64,000 bases of DNA from Mesorhizobium ciceri biovar biserrulae WSM1271 (GCF_000185905.1 NC_014923.1:4425501-4489500), one strand, 5' to 3'; numbered from the stretch's first letter, positions 50,814-59,965 are shown. Notes: a model not told the origin generated them from the sequence alone. Numbers and translations: made by a program.

Positions 50814-52121
50814 ATGATCCCTCGCTATTCCCGGCCGGAAATGGTCGCCATCTGGTCGCCAGAAACCCGGTTCCGCATCTGGTTCGAGATCGAAGCCTAT
50901 GCCTGCGATGCGCTGGCCGAACTCGGCGTCATCCCCAGGGAAGCGGCAAAAACCATCTGGGAAAAGGGTAGTGCCGCAAAATTCGACGTCGAGGCGATCG
51001 ACGAGATCGAACGAGTCACCAAGCATGACGTCATCGCCTTCCTGACCCATCTTGCTGAATTTGTCGGGCCGGACGCCCGCTTCATCCACCAGGGCATGAC
51101 CTCGTCGGACGTTCTCGACACCTGCTTCGCCGTACAGCTGACCCGCGCCAGCGACATCCTGCTCGCCGACATCGACGGTCTGCTTGCAGCGCTCAAGCGC
51201 CGCGCCTTCGAGCACAAGAACACCGTCACCATTGGCCGCAGCCACGGCATCCATGCCGAGCCGACGACCTTCGGCGTCAAGCTGGCGCAGGCCTATGCCG
51301 AGTTCTCGCGCTGCCGCGAGCGGTTGGTGCACGCGCGTGTGGATATCGCCACCTGTGCGATCTCCGGGGCGGTCGGCACCTTCGCCAACATCGACCCCTA
51401 TGTCGAGGAACATGTGGCGGCGAAGCTCGGCCTGAAGCCCGAGCCGGTGTCGACGCAGGTGATCCCGCGCGACCGCCACGCGATGTTCTTTGCCACGCTC
51501 GGCGTCATCGCCTCGTCGGTCGAGCGGCTGTCGATCGAGATAAGGCATTTGCAGCGCACCGAAGTGCTGGAGGCGGAAGAGTATTTTTCGCCGGGCCAAA
51601 AGGGCTCGTCGGCCATGCCGCACAAGCGCAACCCGGTGCTGACCGAAAACCTCACCGGCCTTGCCCGCATGGTTCGCTCCATGGCGATGCCGGCGATGGA
51701 GAATGTGGCGCTCTGGCACGAGCGCGACATTTCCCACTCCTCGGTCGAGCGCATGATCGGCCCTGACGCCACCGTGACGCTCGATTTCGCACTGTCACGG
51801 CTGACCGGCGTCATCGACAAGCTGCTCGTCTATCCCGACAACATGCTGAAGAACATGAACAAGTTCCGCGGCCTCGTGCATTCGCAGCGTGTCATGCTGG
51901 CGCTGACGCAGGCTGGGTTGTCTCGCGAAGACTCCTACCGTCTGGTCCAGCGCAACGCCATGAGGGTGTGGGAGCAAGGCGCTGATTTTCTTGAAGAATT
52001 ACTGGCCGACAAGGAAGTGACCGCTGCCCTGCCCGAGGCCGAAATCCGCGAGAAATTCGACCTGGGCTATCACACCAAGCATGTCGACACGATCTTCAAG
52101 CGGGTGTTTGGCAAAGCCTGA
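50814..52121 (+). CDS. purB: Adenylosuccinate lyase
   Basis: The 435-residue protein has the fumarase/lyase superfamily signature GSSAMPHKRNPVLTENLTG, the catalytic base region TIGRSHGIHAEPTTFG and the QGMTSSDVLDT segment. PurB converts SAICAR to AICAR and adenylosuccinate to AMP, acting at two points of purine synthesis. It is 4.7 kb upstream of purC. A MITE-like element follows its stop by 33 nt. Confidence 0.95.
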   Translation: MIPRYSRPEMVAIWSPETRFRIWFEIEAYACDALAELGVIPREAAKTIWEKGSAAKFDVEAIDEIERVTKHDVIAFLTHLAEFVGPDARFIHQGMTSSDVLDTCFAVQLTRASDILLADIDGLLAALKRRAFEHKNTVTIGRSHGIHAEPTTFGVKLAQAYAEFSRCRERLVHARVDIATCAISGAVGTFANIDPYVEEHVAAKLGLKPEPVSTQVIPRDRHAMFFATLGVIASSVERLSIEIRHLQRTEVLEAEEYFSPGQKGSSAMPHKRNPVLTENLTGLARMVRSMAMPAMENVALWHERDISHSSVERMIGPDATVTLDFALSRLTGVIDKLLVYPDNMLKNMNKFRGLVHSQRVMLALTQAGLSREDSYRLVQRNAMRVWEQGADFLEELLADKEVTAALPEAEIREKFDLGYHTKHVDTIFKRVFGKA

Positions 52122-52154
52122 GGCAAAGCGCTATACCGTCGCTGGCGTCAAGCT

Positions 52155-52343
52155 GAGCACCCCTCATCCGACCTCGCTTCGCGAGGCCACCTTCTTCCAC
52201 AAGGGGAAAAGGAAAGGCTGCGGCAACCTTGCCGCCAAGCATCAGCGATCGAGATTTGCAGAGCCGCGAGCGGCAGGCTTCACCTTCTCCCCTGTGGGAG
52301 AAGGTGGATCGGCGCGCAACGCCGCGACGGTTGAGGGGTGCTC
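52155..52343. mobile_element. 189-bp MITE-like palindromic element
   Basis: The terminal inverted repeats GAGCACCCCTCATCCG (52155-52170) and CGGTTGAGGGGTGCTC (52328-52343) match with one mismatch. The similarity extends outward with a 1-nt offset (CAAGCT on the left, AGCTTG on the right). Inside are two hairpins: CCTCGC-TTC-GCGAGG (52172-52186) and CTTCTCCC-CTGT-GGGAGAAG (52283-52302). No coding capacity is seen. It resembles intergenic repeats spread through rhizobial genomes and lies between the convergent purB and VOC genes. Confidence 0.65.
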
Positions 52344-52364
52344 CAGCTTGGCGCAGCCCTCAAA

Positions 52365-53177
52365 TCAAGCCTTGCCGGGAACAGTCCTGATCACCGTGCC
52401 CCATGGATCTTCGCGGGTCACCGGGCTGGTCACATTGTCCGAACGCATCTCGACCCAGGCCAGACCCGACCGGCTGGGATCGCGGCGGCCGGCGCCCGAA
52501 CTCTGCCAGGCGTTGGCGCCGATGTGGTGGTGATAGCCGCCTGACGACAGGAACACCGCCTGGCCGCCATATTTGGCCACCGTGTCGAAGCCGAATTCCT
52601 GGTTCCACCAGGCTTCGGCGTCTTCCGGCCTGCCGACGCGAAGGTGGACATGGCCGACGACGCTGTTTTCCGGCGCGCCCTGCCAGCCGGCGTCACCCGC
52701 AGGCACTTCGGCTACGACGGACGGAATGTTCATCCGCTCGGTCGCCATCGCCACCTTGTCGCCATTCCACTTCCAGTCCTGCGGACGGCGGTCGGCATAG
52801 ATCTCGATGCCGTTGCCTTCGGGATCGGTCAGGTACAGTGCTTCGCTGACCAGATGGTCGGAAGCGCCCTCGATGGCGATCTTGTTTGATATGGCGTGGT
52901 TGATCCAGCGGCCGAGATCGGCACGGCTGGGCAGCAGGAAGGCAGTATGGAACAGGCCTGCGCTGCGAGGATCATCCGGCTTGGCCGAAGGATCGGCCTC
53001 GATGACCAGCAACGGACGGTTGGCGGCGCCCAGCGTGATCGCCCCATCGGCGCGGCTCAGTTCCTGCAGACCGACGATGCTGCGATAATATGCGGCAAGG
53101 CTTTCCGCGTCGCGCGCCTTCAGCCCGACGCGGGCAACGCTGACCGGGGTGGTGGCGGCAAAAGGCAACTCGCTCAT
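52365..53177 (-). CDS. VOC family ring-cleavage dioxygenase-like protein
   Basis: I chose the ATG at 53177, which has GGAG 6 nt upstream. The 270-residue product has two glyoxalase/VOC modules. In the second, VGHVHLRVG, GGYHHHIGANAW and GLAWVEMRS give the expected His, His and Glu metal ligands of extradiol dioxygenases. The substrate is unknown. The frame continues 5' and encodes a Tat-like sequence, discussed among the findings. Confidence 0.85.
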   Translation of the reverse strand: MSELPFAATTPVSVARVGLKARDAESLAAYYRSIVGLQELSRADGAITLGAANRPLLVIEADPSAKPDDPRSAGLFHTAFLLPSRADLGRWINHAISNKIAIEGASDHLVSEALYLTDPEGNGIEIYADRRPQDWKWNGDKVAMATERMNIPSVVAEVPAGDAGWQGAPENSVVGHVHLRVGRPEDAEAWWNQEFGFDTVAKYGGQAVFLSSGGYHHHIGANAWQSSGAGRRDPSRSGLAWVEMRSDNVTSPVTREDPWGTVIRTVPGKA

Positions 53178-53426
53178 CAAATGCTCCGTTCGACCGGCCT
53201 GCGATGAAGCTCCCAAAGCGAGAAACCCCACTCCGCCGATCATTGTACGTCGTGTCAGTTCCAAAGTCAGGGTTCCCGCGCACGGCTGTTTCTTTTCCTG
53301 ACCACAGATCGTCCATCCGCATCGTTCACACAAGACGCGAAGAAGCGAACATGGTGTTCACTATTGTGATCAAACGTGGCGTTTCTGCCGGTTGCACGAA
53401 GCGATGCCGCTCGCTATCTCAGCGCC

Positions 53427-53975
53427 ATGAAGGTCAGAGACGCAGATATTCTCATCGTGCCGGGCTACACCAATTCCGGCCCCGACCATTGGCAGAGCCG
53501 CTGGCAGTCGAAGCTGTCGACGGCGCGCCGCGTCGAACAGGCGGAGTGGTCGAAGCCGGTGCGCGAGGACTGGACGGCGAGCGTCGCCAAGGCGGTCAAC
53601 GAGGCCGAGCGGCCGGTCGTCCTGGTCGCGCACTCACTTGGCGTCGCCGCGGCGGTGCAAGCCATTCCGCAATTCCGCAAGCCGGTCGCCGGGGCCTTCT
53701 TCGTGGCGCCGCCCGATGTCGCTAACCCCGAGATCAGGCCCAGGCACCTGATGACCTTCGGCCCCTACCCGCGTGAGCCGCTGCCCTTTCCCTCGATCGT
53801 GATTGCCAGCCGCAACGATCCGTTCTGCGCCTTCGATGTCGCCGAAGACATTGCCGGTGCCTGGGGCTCGCTGTTCATCGATGCCGGCGAAACCGGTCAT
53901 CTCAGCGAGGATTCGGGCTTCGGACCGTGGCCCGAAGGCTCGATGACCTTCGCCAAGTTCCTGACGGACCTGTAA
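53427..53975 (+). CDS. RBBP9/YdeN-type alpha/beta hydrolase
   Basis: I chose the ATG opening MKVRDADILIVPGYTNSG; the frame opens 51 nt earlier. The 182-residue protein has the family opening VPGYTNSGPDHWQSRWQ, the nucleophile elbow VAHSLGVAA and a late His in GETGHLSEDSGFGPWPEG. This compact serine hydrolase family has poorly known substrates. It is divergent from the VOC gene. Confidence 0.85.
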   Translation: MKVRDADILIVPGYTNSGPDHWQSRWQSKLSTARRVEQAEWSKPVREDWTASVAKAVNEAERPVVLVAHSLGVAAAVQAIPQFRKPVAGAFFVAPPDVANPEIRPRHLMTFGPYPREPLPFPSIVIASRNDPFCAFDVAEDIAGAWGSLFIDAGETGHLSEDSGFGPWPEGSMTFAKFLTDL

Positions 53976-54142
53976 TATATACGGTCAAAGCCTGAACACG
54001 AAGCTGCTCGGCAGGCCATCCGGCTTGCGTGAACAATAATTTAATGCAGATCGCGATAATCTCTCCAGCAACGGCGAACTCTGTTCGCCGAACGATTATA
54101 TTCGCGCGTACTAAATAGCAATTATTCAAAGAAAGCCCATAC

Positions 54143-55312
54143 TTGGCCAAGGATGCTTCACTCGAATTGTTAAGAGGTGTCGCCGCGCTCGTAGTTCTGA
54201 ATGGGCATTGTTTGGGTGCTTTTGCGCCATTGATGGAAGGCGAGGGAGACTTGGCCGGGCAATCGCTCAAAACAAGCCTGGCTTTCGTCGCGTTCAATGG
54301 CGGCTCCGCCGTCTACCTGTTTTTCGTCCTGTCTTCCTACGTGCTCGTGAAGCGTTATTTTCAGACCAGCAAGGCACAAGATCTGCGGTTGGGTGCGATC
54401 AAGCGCCTGCCACGCCTGGCCGGCCCGGTACTCGTTACGACGCTGGCATCCTGCATCATCTTCAAGCTCGACCTGTATTTCATCAAGGATGCGGCCGCCG
54501 TCACCCAATCCGACTGGCTGAGAAGTTTCGGCAATGCTTCAAAGGTGCTATCGCCGGAGACTGCGAGTTTCGCCGACGCGTTTCTGCAAGGGGCGTGGCG
54601 GACGTTCATCTACGGCGACAACTATTATGACAGCAGTCTGTGGACCATGACGGTCGAGTTCTGGGGGAGCATGCTGACCTTCGCCCTCGCCCCGATCGTC
54701 TTTTTCCTTCAAGGCCGCTGGACGTTATCGTTCTGGGTCTGCATAGCAGCAGTCGTGTTCCTGGCGCTGCAAGTCAGTTACTTTCTTTGTGCCTTTCCGG
54801 CCAGCCTCTTGCTCTATCCGCTTCTCGCCATGGATTTTCGCCCGAATCGGTGGGTGAGAGGCGCCATGGTGATGGTTTCCCTGGCGCTGCTGGGTTATGC
54901 GGGGAGTGCCGTGGGCATATATCGCCCGTTCGCCGTGCTTGACGTGGCTTCCGATGTGGGCCTGCGGCAAGCCTGCGTGGCCATCCCGGCAAGCGTCATG
55001 TTGGTCTACGCGGTGCTGAGTGTGGATGAGCCTCTATCATGGCTCTCGGGTAAGGTGGCACGTTTTCTGGGCGACCTGTCCTTCCCACTCTACCTCGTGC
55101 ATGTACCCGTTATCTGCTCATTGGGGTCATGGGTTTTGTTGACAAGCGGTTCCACCGCACTCGGCGCCGCCGCCGCCATACTGGGTTCGATCCTCGCGGC
55201 GTTGCCGCTCATGACCTTCAACAACTGGTGGGTCCAGATGGTCGGCGCCCTGTTCAACAGGTTCAGGCGCGGCGGACCTATCGCCGCGGCGCCTGCGGCG
55301 TCGAGCGCCTAA
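54143..55312 (+). CDS. Acyltransferase 3 family membrane protein (OafA/NodX-like)
   Basis: The 389-residue polytopic protein opens with DASLELLRGVAALVVLNGHCLG, the Arg and His pattern of acyltransferase 3 enzymes, and has about ten hydrophobic segments. It probably acetylates a surface polysaccharide or other envelope glycan. The start is a TTG with only a weak AAAGAAAG site. The upstream gap (53976-54142) is AT-rich compared with neighbours, and the family often varies by horizontal transfer. Confidence 0.8.
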   Translation: MAKDASLELLRGVAALVVLNGHCLGAFAPLMEGEGDLAGQSLKTSLAFVAFNGGSAVYLFFVLSSYVLVKRYFQTSKAQDLRLGAIKRLPRLAGPVLVTTLASCIIFKLDLYFIKDAAAVTQSDWLRSFGNASKVLSPETASFADAFLQGAWRTFIYGDNYYDSSLWTMTVEFWGSMLTFALAPIVFFLQGRWTLSFWVCIAAVVFLALQVSYFLCAFPASLLLYPLLAMDFRPNRWVRGAMVMVSLALLGYAGSAVGIYRPFAVLDVASDVGLRQACVAIPASVMLVYAVLSVDEPLSWLSGKVARFLGDLSFPLYLVHVPVICSLGSWVLLTSGSTALGAAAAILGSILAALPLMTFNNWWVQMVGALFNRFRRGGPIAAAPAASSA

Positions 55313-55350
55313 CCGCCCGGCGCTGTGACGGCAGTGCGTCCGGTTCGGGT

Positions 55351-56124
55351 TCAGGATCCGATCGAATCCTTGATGCCCTTGAGCAGGGTCTTTGCGCCCA
55401 GTGAAATCAGCGCATGCTCCGAGCCCATGGCCAGCAGGCGATAGCCCATCGACACGACCCGGCCGGCAATTGCCGGCTCGACAACGTAGATCGCCGCATG
55501 TTTGCCGGCCTTGCGGGTGCGCTCGGCCACCGACGCCACCGTCTCCATCATGCTTTCCAGCGTCGAATTGACCGTGGCGCCATTGCTCCAGGCGATCGAG
55601 AAATCCGACGGGCCCAGGAAGATGCCGTCGATGCCGGGCGTGTCGAGGATGCCATCGAGCGCATCGAGGGCTGCACGCGTCTCGACCATGGCGAAGGCCA
55701 TGGTGCGCTGGTTGGTGTCGCGCAGCCAGTCGGCTTGGTCGCCTTGGCCGTGGCGGGGAAAAGCGTAGGTCGGGCCCCAGGAGCGCTCGCCGACCGGCGG
55801 GTATTTCATGGCGGCGGCGAACAGTTTTGCGTCGGCAACCGAGTTCACCATCGGCGCGATGACCGCCTCGGCGCCGAAATCGAGCGCGCGGCTTGCCATG
55901 TCGAAACGGCCAACGGGAATTCGCACCAGCGCCGGCTTGCCGGTAGCGAGCACCGGCACCAGGCCACGCAGCACGCTGTCTTCGTGATGGCCGCCATGCT
56001 GCATGTCGAGCGTGACGGCATCGAAACCCTGCTTGGCGACGATCTCGACCGTCAAGGCATCCGGCACACCGGACCATGCGGTGAACAACGTTTCATCGGC
56101 CGCGAGGCGGGACTTCAGGGACAT
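55351..56124 (-). CDS. HpcH/HpaI family aldolase
   Basis: The 257-residue protein has the class II pyruvate aldolase pattern: FDAVTLDMQHGGHHEDS with the conserved His, VRIPVG with Arg, MVETRAALDALDGIL with the metal-binding Glu, and GPSDFSIA with the metal-binding Asp. It would cleave a 4-hydroxy-2-keto acid to pyruvate (or a similar keto acid) and an aldehyde. The substrate is not shown by its neighbours. It is convergent with the acyltransferase. Confidence 0.88.
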   Translation of the reverse strand: MSLKSRLAADETLFTAWSGVPDALTVEIVAKQGFDAVTLDMQHGGHHEDSVLRGLVPVLATGKPALVRIPVGRFDMASRALDFGAEAVIAPMVNSVADAKLFAAAMKYPPVGERSWGPTYAFPRHGQGDQADWLRDTNQRTMAFAMVETRAALDALDGILDTPGIDGIFLGPSDFSIAWSNGATVNSTLESMMETVASVAERTRKAGKHAAIYVVEPAIAGRVVSMGYRLLAMGSEHALISLGAKTLLKGIKDSIGS

Positions 56125-56252
56125 GAACTCTTTCCTTGTTAGCGACCGCAGTTTCAGCCGGAAACGGCGGCAAAGGCAAAGAAAAACCGCCCGGATAGGC
56201 CGGGCGGTCGATTGGTCCAGCGTATGGCCGCGGGATCAGCGCATGGTCCGGA

Positions 56253-56573
56253 TCAGGTGTTCTTGATCTGCTCGATCGCCTGCGCCATCAGTTCGTCCAT
56301 GGTGCGGCGGATCTGGTGGTCCGACTGCTCGACGCCGGCCGCGTCGAAATCCCCGCGGATCTTGCGGAACACGTCGTGGTCGCCGGCCTCCTCGATGTCG
56401 GAGATAACCACTTCCTTGGCATAGGCGTCGGCATCGGCGCCGGACTTTCCGAGCTTTTCGGCGGCCCACAGGCCGAGCGCCTTGTTGCGGCGCGCCGAGG
56501 CCTTGAACCGAAGCTCCTCGTCGAATGCGAATTTACGCTCAAAGCCCTCTTCACGGTCTTTCATGCTGCTCAT
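56253..56573 (-). CDS. F1-ATPase inhibitor, zeta subunit type (DUF1476)
   Basis: I chose the ATG with GGAGGG 5 nt upstream. The 106-residue helical protein begins MSSMKDREEGFERKFAFDEE and contains RRNKALGLWAAEKLGKSG and VISDIEEAGDHDVFRKI. This matches the DUF1476 family, whose Paracoccus member binds the F1 sector and blocks ATP hydrolysis. The N-terminal segment is the inhibitory part. It is divergent from purC, with a 274-bp gap between them. Confidence 0.88.
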   Translation of the reverse strand: MSSMKDREEGFERKFAFDEELRFKASARRNKALGLWAAEKLGKSGADADAYAKEVVISDIEEAGDHDVFRKIRGDFDAAGVEQSDHQIRRTMDELMAQAIEQIKNT

Positions 56574-56847
56574 GGCGTCCCTCCGGGTCAAATTCGATTC
56601 GTTGGCGGTGAATATGTGCGTTGCCAAAGCACAAACCAAAAGGTCGCGGGCCGGTCAATATGCTTCATCGCATGCTGCGCTGCGGCATTTCAGTCCCGAA
56701 AGCGGTTGATTGGAAGGATTTGCCGATTGAGCAAACGATGTGATTGGGATAGACCCGGCATTGAACCCTACCGTAGCCGCACTATTTCAGGCAGACGGAC
56801 AGGAAATGGTCTGATACCGCCTGTCCGGAACCCCAGAGAAAAATCAG

Positions 56848-57642
56848 ATGAAAAATCGCCGCCGCATTTATGAAGGCAAGGCCAAGATACTCTATGAGGG
56901 ACCCGAACCGGGCACGCTTATCCAGTTCTTCAAGGATGATGCAACCGCGTTCAACAAGAAGAAGCATGAGGTCATCGACGGCAAGGGCGTCCTCAACAAC
57001 CGCATTTCCGAGTATATTTTCAACCATTTGAACCGCATGGGCATTCCGACCCATTTCATCCGCCGTCTGAACATGCGCGAGCAGCTGATCAAGGAAGTCG
57101 AGATCATTCCGCTCGAAGTGGTGGTGCGCAATGTCGCCGCCGGCTCGCTGTCCAAGCGGCTCGGCATCGAGGAAGGCACCGTTCTGCCGCGCTCGATCAT
57201 CGAATTCTATTACAAGGCCGACGCGCTCGACGACCCGATGGTGTCGGAAGAGCACATCACCGCGTTCGGCTGGGCGAGCCCGCAGGAAATCGACGACGTG
57301 ATGGCGCTGGCGATCCGCGTCAACGACTTCCTCTCCGGTCTGTTCATGGGCGTCGGCATCCAACTCGTCGACTTCAAGATCGAATGCGGCCGCCTGTTCG
57401 AAGGCGACATGATGCGCATCGTCGTCGCCGACGAGATCTCGCCGGACTCCTGCCGCCTGTGGGACGTGGCGACGCAGGACAAGCTCGACAAGGACCGTTT
57501 CCGCCGCGACATGGGCGGCCTCGTCGAGGCCTACCAGGAAGTTGCCCGCCGCCTCGGCATCATGAACGAGAACGAGCCGCCGCGCCCGACCGGCCCGGTG
57601 CTCGTCGCCTCGACCGACGGCCTCAAAGGCAAGCCGCACTGA
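56848..57642 (+). CDS. purC: SAICAR synthetase
   Basis: The 264-residue protein has RRIYEGKAKILYEGPE at the N-terminus and both family signatures: LEVVVRNVAAGSLSKRLG and IQLVDFKIECG. PurC joins aspartate to CAIR using ATP. It begins the purC-purS-(broken gene)-purQ run on the plus strand. The length is within the longer alphaproteobacterial range because of a C-terminal extension (ENEPPRPTGPVLV). Confidence 0.95.
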   Translation: MKNRRRIYEGKAKILYEGPEPGTLIQFFKDDATAFNKKKHEVIDGKGVLNNRISEYIFNHLNRMGIPTHFIRRLNMREQLIKEVEIIPLEVVVRNVAAGSLSKRLGIEEGTVLPRSIIEFYYKADALDDPMVSEEHITAFGWASPQEIDDVMALAIRVNDFLSGLFMGVGIQLVDFKIECGRLFEGDMMRIVVADEISPDSCRLWDVATQDKLDKDRFRRDMGGLVEAYQEVARRLGIMNENEPPRPTGPVLVASTDGLKGKPH

Positions 57643-57676
57643 TCGCGGTTTGCGACCCGATAATCAGAACAGGAGC

Positions 57677-57928
57677 ATGTCCAGCGTGATCAAGGCCCGC
57701 ATTACCGTCACCCTCAAGAACGGCGTGCTCGACCCGCAGGGCAAGGCGATCGAACACGCATTGTCCGGCCTGGGCTTCGGCGGCGTCGGCACGGTGCGGC
57801 AGGGCAAGGTGTTCGACGTCGAGCTGGCGGAAAGCGACAAGGCCAAGGCCGAAGCCGACCTCAAGGCCATGTGCGACAAGCTGCTGGCGAATACGGTGAT
57901 CGAGAATTATAGTGTGACGCTTACCTAA
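57677..57928 (+). CDS. purS: PurS, FGAM synthase small subunit
   Basis: I chose the ATG directly after AGGAGC. The 83-residue protein has the pattern IKARITVTLKNGVLDPQGKAIEHALSGLGF (in part VTLKNGVLDPQGKAIEHAL) and ends VIENYSVTL, as typical for PurS. It forms the FGAM synthase complex with PurQ (glutaminase) and PurL, both encoded downstream. Interrupting sequence between purS and purQ is a broken small gene. Confidence 0.93.
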   Translation: MSSVIKARITVTLKNGVLDPQGKAIEHALSGLGFGGVGTVRQGKVFDVELAESDKAKAEADLKAMCDKLLANTVIENYSVTLT

Positions 57929-57947
57929 GGCTGTGCCGGAGGCACGG

Positions 57948-58146
57948 ATGCCTGAAGTCACGAATGAACTGATGTACGAGCTTCTCGAGATTGTAGCGAT
58001 CAGGCTTGCAGGCGTTGAGCACGCAAACGGACGTCAACAATATCTACGCGATAGCAGGCCGTATCGATCAACATCTTGAACGGATTGAGCAGCGCCTCGA
58101 GTTGCGCGAACTCGCCGAAGCACAAAGGCCTTACGAACCGAAATGA
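57948..58146 (+). pseudogene. Frameshifted coiled-coil gene between purS and purQ
   Basis: From the ATG at 57948 one frame encodes MPEVTNELMYELLEIVAIRL and then turns to unlikely sequence, stopping at 58079. From about 57997 another frame encodes LSTQTDVNNIYAIAGRIDQH, then LERIEQRLELRELAEAQ and PYEPK, and stops at 58144-58146, overlapping the purQ ATG by 4 nt. Together they look like one small coiled-coil protein of a type common in Mesorhizobium ('MPEVTNEL...' start with heptad repeats), broken by a frameshift and probably an internal deletion. Confidence 0.65.
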
Positions 58147-58811
58147 AATCAGCCGTCGTCCTCCTGCCTGGCCTCAATCGCGACCGCGACATGATCGCGG
58201 CGCTGACCAAGATTTCGGGAACACCGCCGGTCACCGTCTGGCAAACCGACACCGAAATCCCCGATGTCGATCTGATCGCCATTCCGGGCGGTTTTTCCTT
58301 CGGCGACTATCTGCGCTGCGGCGCGATCGCCGCGCGCATGCCGGTCATGCGGGCAGTGGCCGAAAAAGCGGCCGCGGGCGTGACGGTCATCGGCGTCTGC
58401 AACGGTTTCCAGATCCTGGTCGAGGCCGGCCTGTTGCCGGGCGCCTTGATGCGCAACACCTCGCTGAAATTCGTCTGCCGGCAGGTGAAGCTCGAGATCA
58501 CCAATGCCAACACCATGTTCACCCGCCGCTATCAGCCGGGCCAGATCATCCGCTCGCCGGTCGCGCATCATGACGGCAATTATTTCGCCGACGCCGACAC
58601 GCTTGCCCGTCTCGAAGGCGAAGGCCAGGTGGTGTTCCGCTATGCCGAGGACACCAACCCCAACGGCTCGATCAACGACATTGCCGGCATCGTCAACAGC
58701 CAAGGCAATGTGCTCGGGCTGATGCCGCATCCGGAAAACCTGATCGAAGCAGCCCATGGCGGTACCGACGGCCGCGGACTGTTCGAGAGCGCCCTCGGCA
58801 TCGCTGCCTGA
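58143..58811 (+). CDS. purQ: PurQ, FGAM synthase glutaminase subunit
   Basis: The 222-residue class I glutamine amidotransferase has the nucleophile Cys86 in VIGVCNGFQIL and the His/Glu pair in MPHPENLIE. It supplies ammonia to PurL for FGAM synthesis. Its ATG overlaps the stop of the broken coiled-coil gene (ATGA), which suggests former translational coupling. No clear independent ribosome site is seen, so the break upstream could affect its translation. Confidence 0.95.
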   Translation: MKSAVVLLPGLNRDRDMIAALTKISGTPPVTVWQTDTEIPDVDLIAIPGGFSFGDYLRCGAIAARMPVMRAVAEKAAAGVTVIGVCNGFQILVEAGLLPGALMRNTSLKFVCRQVKLEITNANTMFTRRYQPGQIIRSPVAHHDGNYFADADTLARLEGEGQVVFRYAEDTNPNGSINDIAGIVNSQGNVLGLMPHPENLIEAAHGGTDGRGLFESALGIAA

Positions 58812-58895
58812 CGATATCGAAGCGAACAGCTTGAAAACAGCCGGACATTCATGTCTCTTTGGAGCAAGTCTGGTTCATTGGGGAGAGAGACGGTC

Positions 58896-59561
58896 ATGAA
58901 ACTCTATTCGCGGCCGTTGTCGCCCTACTCGTCGATCGTGCGGGCATTGGCCTACATCAAGGACGTACCACTCAAGATCATCGCGCCGCCGCCCGGTTTT
59001 CCCATCCCGGAAGAGTTTCGCGCCATCTCGCCGATGAACCGGATTCCGGTGCTGATCACCGGCTCGGGCGAGACGATCGTCGAATCGGTGGTCATCGCCG
59101 AATATCTCGAGGAACGGTTTCCGGAACCGGCGCTGCTGCCGCCCGATTCCAAGGACCGTGCGCTGGTGCGCATGTTCGCCCGCATCACCGATCTCGATGT
59201 GCTGACCCCGTTGATGAAGCTTTTCGAGCTTCATTCCGTGCCGAAGCGCAACAATGCCGAGATCGACGCTCAGTTCGCCCGCCTGCATCATGGACTGGCG
59301 GCAATCGAGGCCCGTATGGCGCAAGGGCCCTTCGCACTCGGCGACGACATCAGCTTCGCCGATGCCTGGCTGACGCCGACGCGGTTCATCTTCAACAATT
59401 TCCGCGCCATGACAGGACGCCACGACCTGCTCGACGCCTATCCCAAATTCGACGCCTACCAGCAGATCGCCTCGCAACACCCGGCATTGTCGCGTGTGTG
59501 GGGCGAGATGACCGACGGCTTGAAAATCTTCCTGTCCGAGCTTGAGATGGGTGCCGCTTGA
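58896..59561 (+). CDS. Glutathione S-transferase family protein
   Basis: I chose the ATG opening MKLYSRPLSPYSSIVRALAYI after GGGAGAGAG; the frame opens 45 nt earlier. The 221-residue product has the thioredoxin-like N-terminal domain with the glutathione site (NRIPVLITGSGETIVESVVIAEYL, in part SGETIVESVVI) and a helical C-terminal domain with FALGDDISFADAWLTP. The catalytic residue is probably one of the Ser in SRPLSPYSS. The stop overlaps the downstream lipoprotein start. Confidence 0.85.
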   Translation: MKLYSRPLSPYSSIVRALAYIKDVPLKIIAPPPGFPIPEEFRAISPMNRIPVLITGSGETIVESVVIAEYLEERFPEPALLPPDSKDRALVRMFARITDLDVLTPLMKLFELHSVPKRNNAEIDAQFARLHHGLAAIEARMAQGPFALGDDISFADAWLTPTRFIFNNFRAMTGRHDLLDAYPKFDAYQQIASQHPALSRVWGEMTDGLKIFLSELEMGAA

Positions 59562-59965
59562 TCAAGTCGAGGACGATCGCGCTGGTCGCCGCGGCGGGCT
59601 TTGTGCTGGCATCCTGCCAGTCGACGCCAAAGAGCACGCCTGTTCCCTCGGGCAAAAGTGCTGCGCTGCTGGCCATGGAACAAGTGGCGATCGCCGCCCA
59701 CAAATGCTGGATCGCCAGCAAGGACCCGGCCTTCAAACCGTATCAGATGGCCAATGAGCTGAATTCGTTCAGCGGCACGCCGCGTTTCCTGCTGGTTCCG
59801 GCCAAGCACTATGGCGGCAAACCTTTGCTGGTCGTGCAGGCGCAAGGCAATTCTAGCCGTGTCGACGTCTTCGGACCGCTGATGAACGATCCGCTCGGCG
59901 CCCGCATCGGCTCCGACATTTCCCGCTGGCAGGCCGGCAATCCGGCCTGCGCCGCGACGGCCTAG
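59558..59965 (+). CDS. Small predicted lipoprotein, 135 aa
   Basis: The start is a TTG overlapping the GST stop. The signal ends in a lipobox LASC (Cys20), so it should be membrane-anchored. The mature part has HKCWIASKDPAFKPYQMANE and a late cysteine (NPACAAT). It resembles short uncharacterised rhizobial lipoproteins. It is followed 3 nt later by the membrane protein gene. Confidence 0.7.
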   Translation: MIKSRTIALVAAAGFVLASCQSTPKSTPVPSGKSAALLAMEQVAIAAHKCWIASKDPAFKPYQMANELNSFSGTPRFLLVPAKHYGGKPLLVVQAQGNSSRVDVFGPLMNDPLGARIGSDISRWQAGNPACAATA

